Source: an uncultured Eggerthellaceae bacterium
GTDB lineage: Bacteria > Actinomycetota > Coriobacteriia > Coriobacteriales > Eggerthellaceae
Direction: 5' to 3'
Length of the DNA: 51,692 nucleotides
Assembly (NCBI GenBank): GCA_947565185.1
Contig: CANODU010000007.1
Coordinates: 1-51,692, forward strand
The notes under the pieces are model-generated. The model saw only the letters and a list, made by a program, of their open reading frames with translations, ran no database searches and had not been told where the DNA came from. Shown here one piece after another: positions 18,871-26,766 of the stretch. How positions within the stretch are numbered: position 1 is the stretch's first letter; each line of letters begins with the position of its first letter. The position numbers and the translations under genes were made by a program.

Positions 18871-18900
18871 AAAAAGGACCGGTCCTCAAGGACCGGTCCT
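18871..18900 (-). terminator. Strong intrinsic terminator after rplW
   Basis: On the minus strand AGGACCGGTCC, loop TTGA, GGACCGGTCCT and then a run of T. The arms are themselves palindromic. It begins 17 bases past the rplW stop, so the rpsL-to-rplW transcript ends here and does not read into rplB, which lies 11 kb away. Confidence 0.9.
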
Positions 18901-18916
18901 CATGCGAGCATCTTCC

Positions 18917-19207
18917 CTAAGCGGAGAAGATCTCTATGGTGTCACCCTCAGCAAGGGTCACCATGGCCTTCTTCCACGTGCGCGTGTAGCCCTTCTTCTG
19001 ATAGCGCACGCGCTTGGGCTTCGGCTTCACGTTCAGCGTGTTCACCTTCGTGACGGTCACGCCGAAGATGGCCTCCACAGCCTGGCGGATCTCTATCTTG
19101 TTGGCATCCTTGGCCACTTCGAACGTATAGACGTTGTTGTCCATGACGTCATAGGAGTGTTCTGTGATCACGGGACGGATGATCACATCGCGCGGGTCTC
19201 GCTGCAT
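18917..19207 (-). CDS. rplW: 50S ribosomal protein L23
   Basis: A 96-residue tunnel-exit protein, the docking site for trigger factor and SRP. RPVITEHSYDVMD contains the glutamate that in Escherichia coli (E18) binds trigger factor, and VNTLNVKPKPKRVRYQKKG is the rRNA-binding part. The ATG at 19207 overlaps the rplD stop as TAATG. Unlike in standard S10 operons, rplB does not follow: a terminator does. Confidence 0.96.
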   Translation of the reverse strand: MQRDPRDVIIRPVITEHSYDVMDNNVYTFEVAKDANKIEIRQAVEAIFGVTVTKVNTLNVKPKPKRVRYQKKGYTRTWKKAMVTLAEGDTIEIFSA

Positions 19208-19833
19208 TATGCCAGCACCTCCTCGATGTAGGGCAGGCACGCGTCCACGATCACGAGCCTCTTGTTGTCGATGATGTCATAGGTGTTGATCGCGTTCACC
19301 GGGATGATCTCCACCGTGGGGATGTTGCGGAACGAGAGGAATGTGTTCACGTCATCATCGGCGATGACGAGAGTGGTGCGCATCCCGTCCAGCCCGAGCG
19401 CCTTCACGGCCTTGACCGCATCCTTGGTGCAGGGCTTGCTGAACTCGAAGGGCTTCACCACCATGAGCTCGCCATCGGCCAGCTTCGCTGACAGCGCGCT
19501 GCGCATGGCCAGCTTGACTTCCTTCGCGTTCACCTTCTGAGCATATGAGCGGGAGTGCGGCCCGAACACGGTGCCACCGCCACGCCACTGAGGGCTGCGA
19601 ATGGAGCCCTGGCGCGCACGACCCGTGCCCTTCTGCCTCCACGGCTTCTTGCCGCCGCCGCTGACCATCCCACGGCTCCTCGTGTTGGCCGTGCCCTGAC
19701 GCCAGCCCGCGCGCTGAGCCTTGACCGTGCGATGCATCACATGCATGTTGGGCTCGATGGCGTAGACGGCATCGGCAAGCTCAGCGGTGCCTGCTGCCTT
19801 GCCAGCAGCATCCTTTATCTCAAGTGTTGCCAT
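19207..19833 (-). CDS. rplD: 50S ribosomal protein L4
   Basis: A 208-residue protein with a globular domain and a tunnel-lining loop (GMVSGGGKKPWRQKGTGRAR, GSIRSPQWRGGGTVFGP). In Escherichia coli L4 also represses its own operon; I could not identify the corresponding leader here. Start ATG at 19833. Confidence 0.97.
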   Translation of the reverse strand: MATLEIKDAAGKAAGTAELADAVYAIEPNMHVMHRTVKAQRAGWRQGTANTRSRGMVSGGGKKPWRQKGTGRARQGSIRSPQWRGGGTVFGPHSRSYAQKVNAKEVKLAMRSALSAKLADGELMVVKPFEFSKPCTKDAVKAVKALGLDGMRTTLVIADDDVNTFLSFRNIPTVEIIPVNAINTYDIIDNKRLVIVDACLPYIEEVLA

Positions 19834-19851
19834 TTCTTCGACTCCTTAAAG

Positions 19852-20481
19852 CTAATCGAGCGTCTTTGCCATGCGAACGCGCACGACCCCGTCTTTGGAG
19901 CCAGGCACTGCACCCTTGAGAAGGATGAGGTTCTGCTCCTCGTCGATGCGGACGACCTCCAGGTTGCGGACCGTGACCGTGTCGCAGCCCATGTGTCCCG
20001 GCAGGCGAACGCCCTTGAACACGCGGGACGGGGTTGCGCACTGACCGACTGAACCGGGAGCACGATGGAAGTGCGCACCGTGACCGCCCGGGCCACCACG
20101 GAAGCCGTAGCGCTTCATGACGCCCGCGAAGCCCTTGCCCTTGCTGGTGCCGGTGACGTCCACCTTCTTGACATCAGCGAAGGCGGCAACGGTCTGCTCG
20201 TCTCCCACGTTGTGCTCAGCGGCGTCATCCACGCGCACCTCGCGCAGATACTTCTTGGGCTCGATCCCCGCCTTGTCGAAATGGCCCTGCATGGGCTTGT
20301 TGACGCGGCGCGGCTTCACATACCCGAAAGCCACCTGGACGGCATCGTAGCCATCTGTGGCCTTGGACTTGACCTGGCAGATGACGTTCGGCTCAGCCTG
20401 GATGACGGTCACAGGCACCACCTGGTCCCCGTTCCAGACCTGCGTCATGCCGATCTTCTTTCCGTAAATCGCATTGATCAT
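19852..20481 (-). CDS. rplC: 50S ribosomal protein L3
   Basis: A 209-residue protein whose central extension reaches the peptidyl transferase centre ([36 protein letters not shown]). It begins [20 protein letters not shown], the standard start. Position rpsJ-rplC-rplD is canonical. Confidence 0.97.
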   Translation of the reverse strand: MINAIYGKKIGMTQVWNGDQVVPVTVIQAEPNVICQVKSKATDGYDAVQVAFGYVKPRRVNKPMQGHFDKAGIEPKKYLREVRVDDAAEHNVGDEQTVAAFADVKKVDVTGTSKGKGFAGVMKRYGFRGGPGGHGAHFHRAPGSVGQCATPSRVFKGVRLPGHMGCDTVTVRNLEVVRIDEEQNLILLKGAVPGSKDGVVRVRMAKTLD

Positions 20482-20494
20482 CTTCTCTGACCTC

Positions 20495-20809
20495 CTACAG
20501 CTTGATCTCGATGTCGACGCCCGCAGGGAGGTCGAGGCGCATGAGCGAATCCACGGTGTTGGGCGTAGGCTCGATGATGTCGATCAGGCGCTTGTGCGTG
20601 CGCATCTCGAACTGCTCGCGCGAATCCTTATCCACGTGCGGGGAGCGGATGACGCAATACATGTTGCGCTCCGTGGGCAGCGGGATGGGGCCTGAGATCT
20701 TTGCGCCGGTCTTCTGGGCCGTATCAACGATGAGCTTGGTGGACTGGTCCACGATCTCATGGTCATAACCCTTGAGACGGATACGTATCTTCTGATTTGC
20801 CACTTGCAT
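20495..20809 (-). CDS. rpsJ: 30S ribosomal protein S10
   Basis: A 104-residue protein of the 30S head; in many bacteria also the NusE antitermination factor. [19 protein letters not shown] and the C-terminal [15 protein letters not shown] are typical. The ATG at 20809 (MQVANQK) has GGAGGTAAT upstream, better than the in-frame codon three residues earlier. It follows fusA after only 26 bases, with no tuf gene between. Confidence 0.96.
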   Translation of the reverse strand: MQVANQKIRIRLKGYDHEIVDQSTKLIVDTAQKTGAKISGPIPLPTERNMYCVIRSPHVDKDSREQFEMRTHKRLIDIIEPTPNTVDSLMRLDLPAGVDIEIKL

Positions 20810-20835
20810 TACCTCCATTTGATGGCTGTTCAGGT

Positions 20836-22953
20836 CTAGGCGTTCCCGCCGGCCTTGCTGATGATTTCCGTTGCAACGTTCTTGGGAACCGGCTCGTAGG
20901 AATCGAACTGCATGGTGTAGACAGCGCGTCCCTGCGTGCCGCTGCGCAAGTCAGTGGCGTAGCCGAACATCTGGGACAGCGGCACCTTCGCCGAGATGGC
21001 AACCGCATTGCCCCGCTGCTCCTGACCCTGGATGAGGCCACGGCGAGACGGGATGTCCCCCATGACGAAGCCCGTGTACTCTTCAGGCGTCTCCACCTCA
21101 ACGGCCATGACCGGCTCCAAGATGACAGGATCCGACTTCTTGAGAGCATCCTTGATGGCCATGGAGCCTGCCACCTTGAATGCAGCTTCGGAGGAGTCCA
21201 CCTCATGGAAGCTGCCATCGATGAGCTCCACCTTGACGTCTTCCACGGGATATCCTGCCAAGACGCCGCTGTTCAGGGCTTCCTTGATGCCCTTATCCAC
21301 CGCCGGGATGAACTCCTTCGGGATGACGCCGCCGACGATCTTGTTCTCGAATTCGTATCCGCTGCCAGGCTCTTGCGGGTACATGTTGATGATGGCATGA
21401 CCGTACTGGCCGTGACCACCGGACTGCCGCACGAACTTGCCTTCGGCATTTAAGACCTCATGGCCCGGGCGCTCGCGATAGGCAACCTGCGGCTTGCCCA
21501 CATTCGCCTCTACCTTGAATTCGCGCAAGAGGCGGTCGATGATGATCTCCAGATGGAGCTCGCCCATGCCGGCGATGATGGTCTGGCCGGTCTCATGGTT
21601 GGTTGACACGCGGAACGTGGGGTCCTCTTCAGCTAGCTTCTGGAGAGCGATGGCCATCTTGTCCTGCTCGGCCTTCGTCTTCGGCTCAACAGCGATGTCG
21701 ATGACAGGGTCAGCGAACTCCATGGATTCAAGGATGATGGGATGGTTCTCGTCACAGAGCGTGTCACCCGTGGAGGTGTCCTTGAGTCCCACCACAGCGA
21801 CGATGTCACCCGCCGAGCAGCTCTCCACATCTATCTGCTGGTTCGCATGCATCTGCAGCATGCGCCCGATGCGCTCCTTCTTGTCCTTGACGGCATTCAG
21901 CACGTAGCTTCCCTTGTCAAGGCTGCCCGAGTAGCAGCGGAGGTAGGTGAGCTTGCCCACGTACGGGTCGGTCATGATCTTGAAGGCCAGCGAAGAGAAC
22001 GGCGCCTTCGGATCAGCCGGGCGCTCCTCTTCAGCATCGGTCTTGGGGTTCACGCCTGTGATGGGCGGGATGTCCACCGGAGACGGCAGGTAATCCACCA
22101 CCGCGTCCAGCATCTCCTGCACGCCCTTGTTCTTGTAGGCGCTGCCCACGAACACCGGATTCAGCTTGCAGGCGATGACGCCCTTGCGGATGGCCTCCTT
22201 GAATTCCTCGACGGAGACCTCTTCTTCCATGAGGACCTTCTCCATGAGGTCATCGTCGCAATCAGCAGCGGCCTCCAAGAGCTCCTGGCGATACATCTCA
22301 GCATCATCTTTGAATTCCGCTGGGATCTCATCCATGGGCTCAGGATAGGTCATGCCCTTATCATCAGCCTTGAAGTCCCACGCGGTCATGGTGACCAGGT
22401 CCACGACGCCCCAGAACTGATCCTCTGCGCCCATGGGAAGCTGCGCGGCATAGGCCGGCGCATCCAAGCGGTCGCGCATGGTCTGGATGGCGTGGAAGAA
22501 GTCAGCGCCCACGCGGTCGTACTTGTTGATGAAGGCGATGCGCGGAACGCCATAGCGCTCCGCTTGGCGCCAGACCGTCTCTGACTGCGGCTGCACGCCA
22601 GCCACGGCGTCGAAGACGGCGACGGTGCCGTCCAGCACGCGCAGGGAGCGCTCCACCTCAGCAGTGAAGTCAACGTGACCGGGCGTGTCGATGATCTGGA
22701 AGCGGTACTCCTTGCCATCCTCTTCGCCACGGGGGTACTTCCAGAAGCACGTGGTGGCGGCAGAGGTGATGGTCACGCCGCGCTCCTGCTCTTGGACCAT
22801 CCAGTCCATGGTGGCAGCGCCGTCGTGCACCTCGCCGATCTTGTGGGTCTTGCCCGTGTAATACAGGATGCGCTCGGTCGTGGTGGTCTTGCCCGCGTCG
22901 ATGTGGGCCATGATCCCGAAGTTGCGCGTATCCTTCAATGGTAGTTTCGCCAT
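20836..22953 (-). CDS. fusA: Elongation factor G
   Basis: A 705-residue translocation GTPase. G1 is AHIDAGKT (16-23), the switch I threonine lies in [12 protein letters not shown]3 is DTPGH, and G4 reads NKYD (more often NKMD). Domains II-V follow with [14 protein letters not shown] and the C-terminal [14 protein letters not shown]-like [19 protein letters not shown]. Length and domain order are those of housekeeping EF-G. The start ATG at 22953 follows AAGGGG. Confidence 0.97.
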   Translation of the reverse strand: MAKLPLKDTRNFGIMAHIDAGKTTTTERILYYTGKTHKIGEVHDGAATMDWMVQEQERGVTITSAATTCFWKYPRGEEDGKEYRFQIIDTPGHVDFTAEVERSLRVLDGTVAVFDAVAGVQPQSETVWRQAERYGVPRIAFINKYDRVGADFFHAIQTMRDRLDAPAYAAQLPMGAEDQFWGVVDLVTMTAWDFKADDKGMTYPEPMDEIPAEFKDDAEMYRQELLEAAADCDDDLMEKVLMEEEVSVEEFKEAIRKGVIACKLNPVFVGSAYKNKGVQEMLDAVVDYLPSPVDIPPITGVNPKTDAEEERPADPKAPFSSLAFKIMTDPYVGKLTYLRCYSGSLDKGSYVLNAVKDKKERIGRMLQMHANQQIDVESCSAGDIVAVVGLKDTSTGDTLCDENHPIILESMEFADPVIDIAVEPKTKAEQDKMAIALQKLAEEDPTFRVSTNHETGQTIIAGMGELHLEIIIDRLLREFKVEANVGKPQVAYRERPGHEVLNAEGKFVRQSGGHGQYGHAIINMYPQEPGSGYEFENKIVGGVIPKEFIPAVDKGIKEALNSGVLAGYPVEDVKVELIDGSFHEVDSSEAAFKVAGSMAIKDALKKSDPVILEPVMAVEVETPEEYTGFVMGDIPSRRGLIQGQEQRGNAVAISAKVPLSQMFGYATDLRSGTQGRAVYTMQFDSYEPVPKNVATEIISKAGGNA

Positions 22954-22963
22954 GGGGTACCCC

Positions 22964-23434
22964 TTAGAAGCGATAGTGGCTGAACGCGCGGTTAGCCTCG
23001 GCCATCTTGTACATGTCCTCGCGCTTCTTCACCGCTGCACCCGTGTTCTGGGAAGCGTCCATGATCTCATTGGCAAGGCGCTCGGCCATGGTGTGCTCAC
23101 GGCGAGCACGCGAGTAATCCACGATCCAGCGGATGGCGAGCGTGGTGGCGCGACGGGTGTTGACCTCCATCGGCACCTGATACGTTGCGCCGCCCACGCG
23201 CTTGGGCTTGCACTCAAGGGTGGGGCGCACGTTGTCCATGGCCTTCTTGAACACCGACAGCGGATCCTCCCCGCTCTTCTCGCCCACCAGATCGAAGGCG
23301 TTGTAGACGATGCGCTCTGCCAAGGACTTCTTGCCATCCATCATGATCTTGTTGATCAGCTGGGTGACAAGGCGGTTGTTGTACTTCGCGTCAGGCTGGA
23401 TGGGCCTGCGCTGTGCTGCTGCACGTCTGGGCAT
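22964..23434 (-). CDS. rpsG: 30S ribosomal protein S7
   Basis: A 156-residue primary assembly protein of the 30S head. [20 protein letters not shown] fixes the start at 23434, with AAGAGGAA upstream; the upstream part of the frame is not used. MNDGKKS-like [17 protein letters not shown] and [19 protein letters not shown] are the family signatures. Confidence 0.97.
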   Translation of the reverse strand: MPRRAAAQRRPIQPDAKYNNRLVTQLINKIMMDGKKSLAERIVYNAFDLVGEKSGEDPLSVFKKAMDNVRPTLECKPKRVGGATYQVPMEVNTRRATTLAIRWIVDYSRARREHTMAERLANEIMDASQNTGAAVKKREDMYKMAEANRAFSHYRF

Positions 23435-23534
23435 TTCCTCTTGCTCCTTTTCTCTGCGCGCTTCTGGCCAGCGCCTTCGCACCCAAAGGCTCATCTGGTC
23501 ATTAGGCTCTCATGAGCCCGCGCGGCTTAACGGG

Positions 23535-23906
23535 TTATTTCGGGCGCTTTGCTCCATAGCGGCTGCGGGCCTGCATGCGGTTGTCCACCGATGCGCAGTC
23601 AAGCGTGCCGCGGATGACCTTGTAGCGAACACCGGGCAGGTCCTTCACACGGCCGCCACGGATGAGCACCATGGAATGCTCCTGCAGGTTGTGGCCGATG
23701 CCCGGGATGTAAGCAGTGACCTCCATGCCGTTCACCAGGCGCACGCGGCAGACCTTGCGAAGGGCGGAGTTCGGCTTCTTCGGGGTGGTGGTGTAGACAC
23801 GCGTGCAGACGCCGCGCTTCTGCGGGTTGCCCTTGAGAGCCGGGGTCTTCTTCTTGTCTTCCTGCTTCTTGCGGCCCTTGCGGACCAGCTGGTTTATGGT
23901 TGGCAA
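23535..23906 (-). CDS. rpsL: 30S ribosomal protein S12
   Basis: A 123-residue decoding-centre protein. The expected N-terminus [15 protein letters not shown] starts with TTG at 23906, with GGAGGAAGGA upstream; no ATG is near. [19 protein letters not shown] keeps the lysine at the classical streptomycin-resistance site, so the sequence looks wild type. It is the first gene of the transcript that runs to rplW. Confidence 0.96.
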   Translation of the reverse strand: MPTINQLVRKGRKKQEDKKKTPALKGNPQKRGVCTRVYTTTPKKPNSALRKVCRVRLVNGMEVTAYIPGIGHNLQEHSMVLIRGGRVKDLPGVRYKVIRGTLDCASVDNRMQARSRYGAKRPK

Positions 23907-24013
23907 ATCCTTGTCCTTCCTCCTTGGCGGCCTGCAAGCGTGCATCCCGCCTCAGGTCCCTCTACCTTGCGACTCTTATCATGTGCGCTTCGCGAATGCG
24001 CACGCGATGAGCT

Positions 24014-24031
24014 GCGCCTGCTTCCAGGCGC
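24014..24031 (-). other. Leader hairpin upstream of rpsL
   Basis: GCGCCTG, loop GAAG, CAGGCGC on the minus strand, just downstream of the promoter. Further pairing is possible at 23990-24005. The leader is about 130 bases long before rpsL; it might carry regulation of the str-S10 transcript, but no known motif is recognised. Confidence 0.4.
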
Positions 24032-24039
24032 GACGTTGC

Positions 24040-24068
24040 ATACTATCCATGTGTTCCCAGCGTGTCAA
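24040..24068 (-). promoter_or_regulatory. Promoter of the rpsL-rpsG-fusA-rpsJ-rplC-rplD-rplW operon
   Basis: TTGACA (24068-24063) and TAGTAT (24045-24040) on the minus strand with an ideal 17-base spacer. It is the best sigma-70-type promoter in the window and stands at the expected place, about 135 bases before rpsL. Confidence 0.8.
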
Positions 24069-24127
24069 ACGCCACGCACCCGGGCGTGTCTATCCCTTTC
24101 CGGTAAGCGGCGCACGCCCAGTGCTCA

Positions 24128-25258
24128 TCAGGCGTACGAGAGGATGAGCGCCTTCACGAGGCGCGCATCATCGACGAGGTCCTTGACGCGGATATATTCA
24201 TCAGTGGAATGGAAGTTCGTCATGCCGATGCCCAAGGTGACGGCATGAAGGCCCGCTGCTGCCAAGCAATTCGCATCCGCGCCACCCCCTGTCTGCACCG
24301 CCTTGAAGGGAAGGCCGCACGCTTCTATGGCGCACGCGACGCGCTGGATCAGAGGATCGTCAGGCACGTAGCGGATCTCAGGATAATCCTGCACCCAACG
24401 CACGCAAACGCTGCCTCCAAACGCCGCATACGCCTCTTCCACCGCGCGCGTCATCTGATCCTTGACCTCCTCAGCCCGCTGCGGGATGAGAGACCGGCAT
24501 TCTGCCATGAAGGAGCACGTCTCAGCCACGATGTTCGTAGCCACGCCCCCTTTTATGGTGCCCACGTTCGCTGTGGTGGCTGCGTCCAAACGCCCAAGCT
24601 CCATCCGGTCGATGGCGCGTGCTGCGATCTGGATGGCAGAGACGCCCGCCTCCGGCTCAACACCCGCATGCGCGCTGCGGCCGGTGATGCGCACGCTCAT
24701 CGTATGGTGGCTGGGTGCTTGGCAGATGACCGAACCAGGAGCGCCATCAGCGTCAAGCACGAAGCAGTCGATGCCCGAAGGCAGATCCTCTGCGCTCATG
24801 GATGACGCACCGAGCAGGCTCTGCTCTTCGCAGGTGGTGAGGAGCACGTAGATGTCCGGAAGAGCCACCCCTGCTTCCAGCGCAGACCGGATGCCTTCGA
24901 AGATGGCGGCGATGCCCGCCTTGTCATCGGCAGAGAGGATGGTGTCCCCGCCAGAGCAGAAGACCTCTCCCCGCTCGTCTTCGATGCGCATCACCGTGAT
25001 GCCTTCGCAAGGCTTCACGGTATCCATGTGCGCCGAGAGCATGAGCGCACCGTCAGCAGTGCCCGCACGATGCGCTATGAGGTTGCCCGTATCCGATCCG
25101 GTCTTCTTTGCCGAGGCGTCGAAGGTGACCTCAAAGCCAAGATCCTCAAGCTCATGCGCGCAGAAGCGTGCCGCAGATCCTTCGCGCCATGACGGGCTTT
25201 CGATGCTCACCAATCGCTCGAAGAGCGAGAAGAGCCTGTTCGTATCCACGCTCCTCAC
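24128..25258 (-). CDS. M20 family metallopeptidase, peptidase T-like
   Basis: A 376-residue metal-dependent exopeptidase of the M20 family. Metal and catalytic residues are seen in LSAHMDTV (His-x-Asp), ILSADDKAGI (bridging Asp) and TTCEEQ (Glu-Glu); the dimerisation domain has SAHAGVEPEAGVSAI; TGGGADAN and the final NFHST supply the last ligand. Most like PepT-type tripeptidases. I choose the GTG at 25258, which overlaps the stop of the pyrophosphatase gene as GTGA; another GTG three codons later lies too close to a GAGGAG. The two genes are therefore coupled. Confidence 0.88.
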   Translation of the reverse strand: MRSVDTNRLFSLFERLVSIESPSWREGSAARFCAHELEDLGFEVTFDASAKKTGSDTGNLIAHRAGTADGALMLSAHMDTVKPCEGITVMRIEDERGEVFCSGGDTILSADDKAGIAAIFEGIRSALEAGVALPDIYVLLTTCEEQSLLGASSMSAEDLPSGIDCFVLDADGAPGSVICQAPSHHTMSVRITGRSAHAGVEPEAGVSAIQIAARAIDRMELGRLDAATTANVGTIKGGVATNIVAETCSFMAECRSLIPQRAEEVKDQMTRAVEEAYAAFGGSVCVRWVQDYPEIRYVPDDPLIQRVACAIEACGLPFKAVQTGGGADANCLAAAGLHAVTLGIGMTNFHSTDEYIRVKDLVDDARLVKALILSYA

Positions 25259-26610
25259 CCCAGTATCTTCGCAGCGACCTGCTTCTTGCGCGACAGCACG
25301 CCCGGCATCCACGTGCCGTCCTTGCCCGTGCATTCGATGCCGAAGGCGCGATTCACGATCTTCCGGTTCCCCTCGGCCAGAAGCTGCGTGCCCTCCGCCA
25401 GGATATCTGTGACCATGAGGACCACGGTCTCATAGCCCTTGTCCTTCGCGAGCTTTCGCATGTATTCGCGGATCTCCTGTTCGCGCTCCATGACCACAGG
25501 CAGATCCACCGTCTCATGCTGGGCGATCAGGATGGTGTTGTCATCCAGCTGGAATTCCTTCGCGTCAGCCCCGACGAGCTCCTCTACGCCCATGTCTGCA
25601 TCCCCGCCACGCGCCCGGAAGACGGAGAGCCCGAACTCGGTGGGATCCACCCCGACGATCCGCGCCAAGTGATCTGCCTGCTCACGGTCCACATCGGTGG
25701 CCGTGGGCGACTTCAGGATGACGGTATCGGTCATAATGGCGGAGAGGAGCAGCGCCGCGATGCCCTTCGGGATGTCAATGCCCGCCTCGCGGTATTCGAG
25801 CGTGATGAGCGTAGCGGTGGACCCGATGGGGCGATTGATGAACTTGATGGGGTTAGCGGTGGACACATCGGCGATGCGGTGATGATCGATGATCTCCAGC
25901 ACCTCGGCTTCCTCGATGCCCGTGACCGCTTGCCGCACCTCGTTGTGGTCCACCAAGATGACGCAGCGCTTGGGAGGGGTTGCCACATCCGAGCGCGTGA
26001 CGATGCCCACAGCGCGTCCTGCCTCATCCACGACGACCGCCTCGCGCAGCTCGCTGGCGATCATGTCATCCACCACATCATGCAGCACATCTTCCGCATC
26101 CAGCTTCATGACGTTCTCGAACATGAGCTCTGAGACCTTCTGCGAAAGGGATTCGATGAGGGATGTGGCAACGGCCATGGAGGATTCCGGGCTGGCATCA
26201 TCCAGCTCATCGGTGGCGGTGATATAGCGCTCAGCAATGGCGCGCGTGGAGATGAGACCCTTGAAGCGCCCTTGCTCGTCTTCGACGACGAGCGAGCGGA
26301 TGTTGTGCTTGCGCAGCGCCCGACCCGCCTCCAGCATGCTGGCGTCCATGGAGATGGAGATGGGGTCGGCGGTCATGACATCGCCGACGCGCGTATGGAC
26401 GTGGCTGATGCGGCGCGGCGGCTCTATCCCATACGCATCCAGCACCCACGTGCTCTCCGGCGGCAGCGGCCCCAAACATGCCGGGATGAAGGTCAGGGGC
26501 GAGTCGAGCTTCTGGGCCAAGACGTTCTTCAGATGCGCATAGCCCACCGCAGCGCTGATGGAATCATTGTCTGGGTTCTTGTGCCCGACCACGATGACGT
26601 TCTTCGACAT
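25255..26610 (-). CDS. ppaC: CBS domain-containing manganese-dependent inorganic pyrophosphatase (family II)
   Basis: A 451-residue enzyme that hydrolyses pyrophosphate to phosphate. The DHH domain starts GHKNPDNDSISAAVGYAHL; the DHH motif itself is in EIIDHHRIAD, and SAIMTDTVILKSPT and the DHHA2 domain (RKIVNRAF, GVLSRKKQVAAKI) follow. A pair of CBS domains (about 70-235: VGDVMTADPISISMDASML, then AVVVDEAGRAVGIVTRSDV) is inserted in the DHH domain; in studied CBS-pyrophosphatases these bind adenine nucleotides and tune activity. No DRTGG domain is evident. The ATG at 26610 has AGAGGAG. Confidence 0.93.
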   Translation of the reverse strand: MSKNVIVVGHKNPDNDSISAAVGYAHLKNVLAQKLDSPLTFIPACLGPLPPESTWVLDAYGIEPPRRISHVHTRVGDVMTADPISISMDASMLEAGRALRKHNIRSLVVEDEQGRFKGLISTRAIAERYITATDELDDASPESSMAVATSLIESLSQKVSELMFENVMKLDAEDVLHDVVDDMIASELREAVVVDEAGRAVGIVTRSDVATPPKRCVILVDHNEVRQAVTGIEEAEVLEIIDHHRIADVSTANPIKFINRPIGSTATLITLEYREAGIDIPKGIAALLLSAIMTDTVILKSPTATDVDREQADHLARIVGVDPTEFGLSVFRARGGDADMGVEELVGADAKEFQLDDNTILIAQHETVDLPVVMEREQEIREYMRKLAKDKGYETVVLMVTDILAEGTQLLAEGNRKIVNRAFGIECTGKDGTWMPGVLSRKKQVAAKILG

Positions 26611-26682
26611 GAATGCTCCTCTGTGATGCATCGATCCATTCAAGAGGATATCCTATCGCAAAACCAGTAGACAGACGCTCAT

Positions 26683-26704
26683 GTGCTGGCAAGCCAGCAC
26701 CTAC
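26683..26704 (-). repeat. REP-like element 3
   Basis: On the minus strand GTAG then GTGCTGGC, a two-base loop, GCCAGCAC: a perfect eight-pair stem. It faces the next element, GTAG to GTAG, 18 bases apart. Confidence 0.7.
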
Positions 26705-26722
26705 GGATGTACGGTGTTCTTC

Positions 26723-26744
26723 GTAGGTGTCGCCTTGGCGGCAC
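26723..26744 (+). repeat. REP-like element 4
   Basis: GTAG then GTGTCGCC, TT, GGCGGCAC (eight pairs, one G-T). It forms an inverted pair with element 3 in the gap between the pyrophosphatase start and the PcrA stop. Confidence 0.7.
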
Positions 26745-26766
26745 CTTGGACGATCCGAGCAGAGGA

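Noticed and set aside
18871-18900. REP-like element at the rplW terminator
   Set aside because: No GTAG/GTGG head, and the stem is followed by a T-run: an ordinary intrinsic terminator.
25168-26133. Plus-strand open frame of 321 codons over the pyrophosphatase
   Set aside because: Antisense to a gene with complete catalytic motifs; no independent support.
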